Shown here: positions 60,062-64,000 of the stretch, piece by piece
Position numbering within the stretch: the stretch's first letter is position 1
Layout of the letters: each line of letters begins with the position of its first letter
Assembly (NCBI RefSeq): GCF_037026685.1
Contig: NZ_JBANET010000001.1
Coordinates: forward strand, 186,001-250,000
DNA from: Orrella sp037026685
GTDB lineage: Bacteria; Pseudomonadota; Gammaproteobacteria; Burkholderiales; Burkholderiaceae_B
DNA: 64,000 nucleotides
Direction of reading: 5' to 3'
The notes under the pieces: model-generated
What the model was told of the DNA's origin: nothing
The model's input: the letters and a program-made list of their open reading frames with translations, nothing else
Databases searched by the model: none
Made by a program: the position numbers and the translations under genes

Positions 60062-61054
60062 ATGACGCCCGTCCAAGCCCTTGCACGCGGCCCCGCCGCC
60101 GCAGCCAGCGATTTCGAAACCGACCTGGTGCAGGCCCTGTCCAGCAGCCCGCGCAGCATCGCGCCCAAGTATTTCTACGACAGCCGGGGCTCGGCGCTGT
60201 TCGACCGCATCTGCGAGCTGCCCGAGTACTATCCCACCCGCACCGAACTGGCCATCCTGCACGCTCAGGCCGGGGTCATCGCCGAGCTGCTGGGCTCGCC
60301 GGTGGACCTGGTGGAATTCGGCGCGGGCTCGCTGACCAAGGTGCGCATCCTGCTGGATGCCCTGGCGCGGCGCGGCGCGCAGGTGCGCTACGTGCCCATC
60401 GACATCGCCGGCGAGCATCTGCAGCGCTCGGCGCAAGACCTGCGCCGGCAATATCCCGGCCTGCAGGTGCTGCCGGTGATCGCCGACTATACCCAGCCCT
60501 TTGCCTTGCCCGCCCCGCTGCCGGGCTGCCGGCGCGTGGGCTTTTTCCCCGGCTCGACGCTGGGCAATTTCCCGCCCGGCCAGGCCCGGGCGTTCCTGGC
60601 CCAGTCCGCACGCCTGCTGCGCGGCGGCGGCCTGCTGCTGGGGGTGGACCTGCTCAAGGATCCGGCCATGCTGCATGCGGCCTACAACGATGCCCGGGGC
60701 GTGACGGCCCAGTTCAACCTGAACCTGCTGCGCCGCGCCAACGAAGAGCTGGGCGCGGACTTCGACCTGCAGGGCTTTGCCCATTACGCGCTGTACCAGC
60801 CGCAGGCGCGGCGCATCGAGATGCACCTGGTCAGCCTGCGCCGCCAGAGCGTGACCGTGGCCGGCCGGCGCTTCGCGTTCGAGCCCGGCGACACGCTGCA
60901 TACGGAGAACTCGTACAAGTTCACGGTGCAAGGGCTGCGCGAGCTGGCGCGCGAGGCGGGCCTGCAGCCGGGGCCGGCGTGGACCGACCCGCAGGCGCTG
61001 TTCAGCGTGCACTGGCTGCGGGCGCCGGCCGACGCCGGCCAGGCTAGGACTTGA
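60062..61054 (+). CDS. egtD: L-histidine N-alpha-methyltransferase EgtD
   Basis: 330 aa. Trimethylates histidine to hercynine with three SAM. Family signs: 'SIAPKYFYDSRGSALFDRICELPEYYPTRTE', SAM site 'LVEFGAGSLTKVRILL', 'VGFFPGSTLGNF' and the C-terminal 'HTENSYKFTVQGLRELA'. Start ATG 60062 after egtB in one operon. Its end overlaps the convergent ABC permease gene by 11 nt. Confidence 0.94.
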   Translation: MTPVQALARGPAAAASDFETDLVQALSSSPRSIAPKYFYDSRGSALFDRICELPEYYPTRTELAILHAQAGVIAELLGSPVDLVEFGAGSLTKVRILLDALARRGAQVRYVPIDIAGEHLQRSAQDLRRQYPGLQVLPVIADYTQPFALPAPLPGCRRVGFFPGSTLGNFPPGQARAFLAQSARLLRGGGLLLGVDLLKDPAMLHAAYNDARGVTAQFNLNLLRRANEELGADFDLQGFAHYALYQPQARRIEMHLVSLRRQSVTVAGRRFAFEPGDTLHTENSYKFTVQGLRELAREAGLQPGPAWTDPQALFSVHWLRAPADAGQART

Positions 61055-61805
61055 GCCGGTAGCCGGTCTTGAAGATCCAGCGCAGCACCAGGATGCACGC
61101 CAGCATGAAGGCCAGGGTCATGCCCACGCTGATGCCCACGCTGACGTCCGAGACGCCGTAAAAGCTCCAGCGAAAGCCGCTGACCAGGTAGACCACCGGG
61201 TTGAGCAGCGTGAGCTTCTGCCAGAACGGCGGCAGCATGTCGATGGAATAGAAGCTGCCGCCCAGGAAAGTCAGGGGCGTGACGATGAGCATGGGCACGA
61301 TCTGCAGCTTCTCGAAGCCCTGCGCCCACACGCCGATGATGAAGCCGAACAGGCTGAAGGTGACGGCCGTCAACAGCAGGAACAAGGCCATCCACAGCGG
61401 GTGCTCGATGCTGAAGGGCACGAACAGCCGCGCCGTGCACAGCATGATGGTGCCCAGGATGACCGACTTGGTGGCGGCCGCGCCCACGTAGCCGATCACG
61501 ATCTCCAGGTAGGAGATCGGCGCGGACAGGATCTCGTAGATGGTGCCCGAGAACTTGGGCATGTAGATGCCGAACGAGGCATTGGAGATGCTTTCGGTCA
61601 GCAGCGAGAGCATGATCAGGCCCGGCACGATGAAGGCGCCGTAGCTGATGCCGTCGATCTCGATCATGCGCGAGCCGATGGCCGAGCCGAACACCACGAA
61701 ATACAGCGAGGTGGAGATCACCGGCGAGGCGATGCTCTGCATCAGCGTGCGCCAGGTGCGCGCAAGCTCGAACAGGTAGATGGCGCGGATGCCGTGCAGG
61801 TTCAT
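61044..61805 (-). CDS. ABC-2 type exporter permease
   Basis: 253 aa, six membrane helices, ATG 61805. ABC-2 signature 'EILSAPISYLEIVIGYVGAAATKSVILG' and 'PLTFLGGSFYSIDMLPPFWQKLTLLNPVVYLVSGFRW'. Works with the ATPase encoded just upstream on the same strand (ATGA overlap). Exports a lipid, polysaccharide or drug; the substrate is unknown. Confidence 0.92.
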   Translation of the reverse strand: MNLHGIRAIYLFELARTWRTLMQSIASPVISTSLYFVVFGSAIGSRMIEIDGISYGAFIVPGLIMLSLLTESISNASFGIYMPKFSGTIYEILSAPISYLEIVIGYVGAAATKSVILGTIMLCTARLFVPFSIEHPLWMALFLLLTAVTFSLFGFIIGVWAQGFEKLQIVPMLIVTPLTFLGGSFYSIDMLPPFWQKLTLLNPVVYLVSGFRWSFYGVSDVSVGISVGMTLAFMLACILVLRWIFKTGYRLKS

Positions 61806-62728
61806 GAGGGCTTCTTCAATAGATCGACAAAGATTTCTTCCAGCGAGCTTTGCGAGGTGCGCAGGTCCTTGAACTCGATGCCCAGCTCCTGCATGCGCCG
61901 CAGCAGCTCGGGGATTTCGCTGCGCTCGCCCGCGCCGTCGTAGGTGTAGACCAGCGCGTGCCCGTCCCCGGTCAGCTCCAGCGCGAAGCCGGCCAGCGCA
62001 TCGGGTACGGCCTGCAAGGGCTCGCGCAGCTCCAGCGCGAGCTGCCGCTTGCCCAGCTTGGCCATCAAGGCCGCCTTGCTCTCGACCAGGATGATCTCGC
62101 CCTGGCGGATCACCCCGATGCGGTCGGCCATTTCCTCGGCTTCCTCGATGTAGTGCGTGGTCAGGATGATGGTCACGCCCTCTTCGCGCAGCCGCCGCAC
62201 CATGTCCCACATGCCGCGGCGCAGCTCGACGTCCACGCCCGCCGTGGGCTCGTCCAGGAACAGGATCTGCGGTTCGTGCGACAGCGCCTTGGCGATCATC
62301 ACCCGGCGTTTCATGCCGCCGGACAGCGACATGATGCGCGCGTCCTTCTTGTCCCAGAGCGACAGGTCGCGCAGGACCTTCTCGATATGGGCGGGATTGG
62401 CCGGCTTGCCGAACAGCCCGCGGCTGAAGCTGACCGTGTTCCACACGCTTTCGAAGGCATCGGTGGTCAGCTCCTGCGGCACCAGGCCGATGCGCGAGCG
62501 CGCAGCGCGGTAGTCCTTGACGATATCGTGGCCATCGGCATGCACCGTGCCTTCGCTGGCGTTGACGATGCCGCAGATGATGCTGATCAGCGTGGTCTTG
62601 CCGGCACCGTTCGGGCCCAGCAGCGCGAAGATCTCGCCGCGGTGGATGTCCAGGTCGATGCGCTTGAGCGCCGCATGCCCGGAGGCGTAGGTTTTGGAAA
62701 GGTTCTTGACTGAGATGACCGGCTGCAC
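61802..62728 (-). CDS. ABC-2 type exporter ATPase
   Basis: 308 aa. Walker A GPNGAGKT, Q-loop 'GLVPQELTTDAFE', signature LSGGMKRR, Walker B ILFLDEPTAGVD, His switch TTHYIEEAEEMADRI. The C-terminal ~80 residues form the extra domain of NodI/DrrA-like subunits. First gene of the exporter operon. Confidence 0.93.
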   Translation of the reverse strand: MQPVISVKNLSKTYASGHAALKRIDLDIHRGEIFALLGPNGAGKTTLISIICGIVNASEGTVHADGHDIVKDYRAARSRIGLVPQELTTDAFESVWNTVSFSRGLFGKPANPAHIEKVLRDLSLWDKKDARIMSLSGGMKRRVMIAKALSHEPQILFLDEPTAGVDVELRRGMWDMVRRLREEGVTIILTTHYIEEAEEMADRIGVIRQGEIILVESKAALMAKLGKRQLALELREPLQAVPDALAGFALELTGDGHALVYTYDGAGERSEIPELLRRMQELGIEFKDLRTSQSSLEEIFVDLLKKPS

Positions 62729-62972
62729 GCAGCCTCCTTGGAACGCCCGGGGCCAGGCGCGCCGACATGCGCCTGCGGATCCCGGATATAAGCCTGGCGG
62801 GAATTATAGGCATTCCGTTATGAAATTCGCGCAGCAACCCTGCGCGCTGCCAGGGATAATTATTCCGGTATACAAAAATTGTGCATTATCGTTTAATGCT
62901 GCTTGCGCCCCGCCCGGGTGCCTGTGTCCGCCCGCCGTTTGCGCCGTCCGTCTTTCCTGCCCGCCCGATGCC

Positions 62973-64000
62973 ATGACGCCTTCCGCCGCCCTTGCCGCCG
63001 CCCGCCAGTTGCTGGACCGCTCGGACGAGCTGGCCCGCCACACCGACGTGCCGGGAGAGCTGACCTGCACCTACCTGGGCCCGGCCCACCTGGCCGTGGC
63101 CCGGCAGCTGGCGCACTGGATGGGCCAGGCCGGCTTCGACAGCGTGCGCATCGACGCGCTGGGCAACGTGGCGGGCCGTTACCGGGGCCGCGCCGCGGCC
63201 GGCCGGCAGGCGCCCTGCCTGGTCACCGGCAGCCACTACGACACCGTGCGCAACGGCGGCAAGTACGACGGCCGCCTGGGCATCCTGGCCGGCATCGCGC
63301 TTGTACAGGCCTTGAGCGAGGCGGGCCTGCGGCTGCGGCACGACCTGGAAGTGGTCGCCTTCGCCGAGGAGGAAGGCGTGCGCTTTGGCAGCACCTTCCT
63401 GGGCTCCTCGGCCTACGCCGGCTGCTTCGACACGGCCCTGCTCGATCGCCGCGACGCCCAGGGCACGACGCTGGCGCAGGCCATCGTCCAGGCCGGCCGC
63501 GACCCGCAGGCCATCGCCCAGGCGGCGGCGCCGCCCGGCGGCATTGCCCACTATTTCGAGATCCACATCGAACAAGGCCCGGTATTGCTGGATCTGGACG
63601 CGCCGGTGGGCGTGGTCGGCGCGATCGCCGGCAGCGTGCGCCGGCGCCTGCGCCTGGCGGGCCAGGCCGGGCACGCGGGCACCACGCCCATGCGGCTGCG
63701 CCGCGACGCGGCCTGCGCGGCCGCCGAGATCGCCCTGTACGTCGAATCGCGCTGCGGCGCGCAGCAGGGCCTGGTGGGCACGGTGGGCCAGCTGGAAGTG
63801 CCCGGCGGCTCGGTCAACGTCATCCCCGGCCTGTGCACGCTCAGCCTGGACGTGCGCGCCGCCGATGACAAGCTGCGCGACGCGGCCCTGGCCGACATCG
63901 AGGCCCATGTCGCGCAGGTGTGCGCGCGGCGTGGCGTGCAATGCCGGGCCGAGGAGCTGCTGCGCGCGCCCGCAGCCGCCTGCGATCCGGCCGGACAGGC
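62973..64000 (+). CDS. allantoate amidohydrolase/N-carbamoyl-L-amino-acid hydrolase family enzyme, 3' end missing
   Basis: ATG 62973; 342 codons are visible and the frame is open to the window edge, so the C-terminus is cut (family length ~410-430 aa). M20 peptidase-fold metal sites: 'TGSHYDTVRNGGKYDGRLG' (His, Asp), 'FAEEEGVRFGSTFLGS' (Glu pair), 'FEIHIEQGPVLLD' (His, Glu), and 'LAGQAGHAGTTPM' in the dimerisation domain. Hydrolyses allantoate or carbamoyl amino acids, releasing ammonia and CO2. Divergent from the ABC exporter. Confidence 0.9.
   Translation, partial: MTPSAALAAARQLLDRSDELARHTDVPGELTCTYLGPAHLAVARQLAHWMGQAGFDSVRIDALGNVAGRYRGRAAAGRQAPCLVTGSHYDTVRNGGKYDGRLGILAGIALVQALSEAGLRLRHDLEVVAFAEEEGVRFGSTFLGSSAYAGCFDTALLDRRDAQGTTLAQAIVQAGRDPQAIAQAAAPPGGIAHYFEIHIEQGPVLLDLDAPVGVVGAIAGSVRRRLRLAGQAGHAGTTPMRLRRDAACAAAEIALYVESRCGAQQGLVGTVGQLEVPGGSVNVIPGLCTLSLDVRAADDKLRDAALADIEAHVAQVCARRGVQCRAEELLRAPAAACDPAGQ

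Noticed and set aside
62810..62900. AT-rich stretch before the amidohydrolase as a replication or phage site
   Set aside because: It more likely contains the divergent promoters of the exporter and amidohydrolase genes; no repeats or known boxes are visible.

Overview
The window looks like chromosomal DNA of a Bordetella- or Achromobacter-type betaproteobacterium (Alcaligenaceae). The evidence is the very high G+C content, the dense operons with 4-bp overlaps, two Bug/TctC-family periplasmic receptors, a porin of the Bordetella 40-kDa type and a T2SS layout with a divergent gspC. I see no complete insertion sequence. The two edge genes, a degenerate Mrr-like nuclease on the left and an allantoate amidohydrolase-type enzyme on the right, are cut by the window.

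Region 1 (0.5-21 kb): aroG (DAHP synthase); an orphan ParB-like gene; a 4 x 76-bp tandem repeat made of terminator-like hairpins; then a phosphate-starvation block. That block holds phoX and a choice-of-anchor-I lipoprotein (UxpA-like), transcribed divergently with PhoB-box-like sites between them, followed by a type II secretion cluster (gspC on the minus strand; gspG-H-I-J-K-L-M-N-D-E-F on the plus strand). A CpxAR-like two-component pair lies tail-to-tail with gspF. My reading is a Pho-controlled T2SS that exports surface phosphatases.

Region 2 (21-36 kb): a Fur-type siderophore ABC transporter; an MFS plus DsbA-like isomerase pair with a divergent LysR; and then two separate TPP riboswitches. 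The first precedes an SSS-family symporter. The second precedes an SDR plus FMN-dependent monooxygenase pair that has no named role in thiamine metabolism. Between them are a GntR regulator with an 18-bp palindromic operator, an IPMDH/tartrate dehydrogenase-like enzyme, a Bug receptor and an ABM monooxygenase. An AlkC-type DNA alkylation repair protein follows.

Region 3 (36-53.5 kb): small accessory genes (ompW, an EamA transporter, LysR, hydrolase, SDR, glyoxalase, nitroreductase), metal homeostasis (MerR plus CPx-ATPase with a shared dyad; MgtC; TerC behind a yybP-ykoY manganese riboswitch), a LysR/Bug/amidase module, exonuclease III, and a cystine-type ABC transporter.

Region 4 (53.6-64 kb): tRNA-Ala(CGC) followed by a short, lower-GC, island-like segment with an SH3-repeat protein, a 306-bp internally deleted IS256-type element with intact inverted repeats, and a Fic protein. 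Core genes then resume: a PPP phosphatase, a major porin, a degenerate reverse-oriented copy of the 76-bp repeat, egtB-egtD (ergothioneine), an ABC-2 exporter, and the truncated amidohydrolase.
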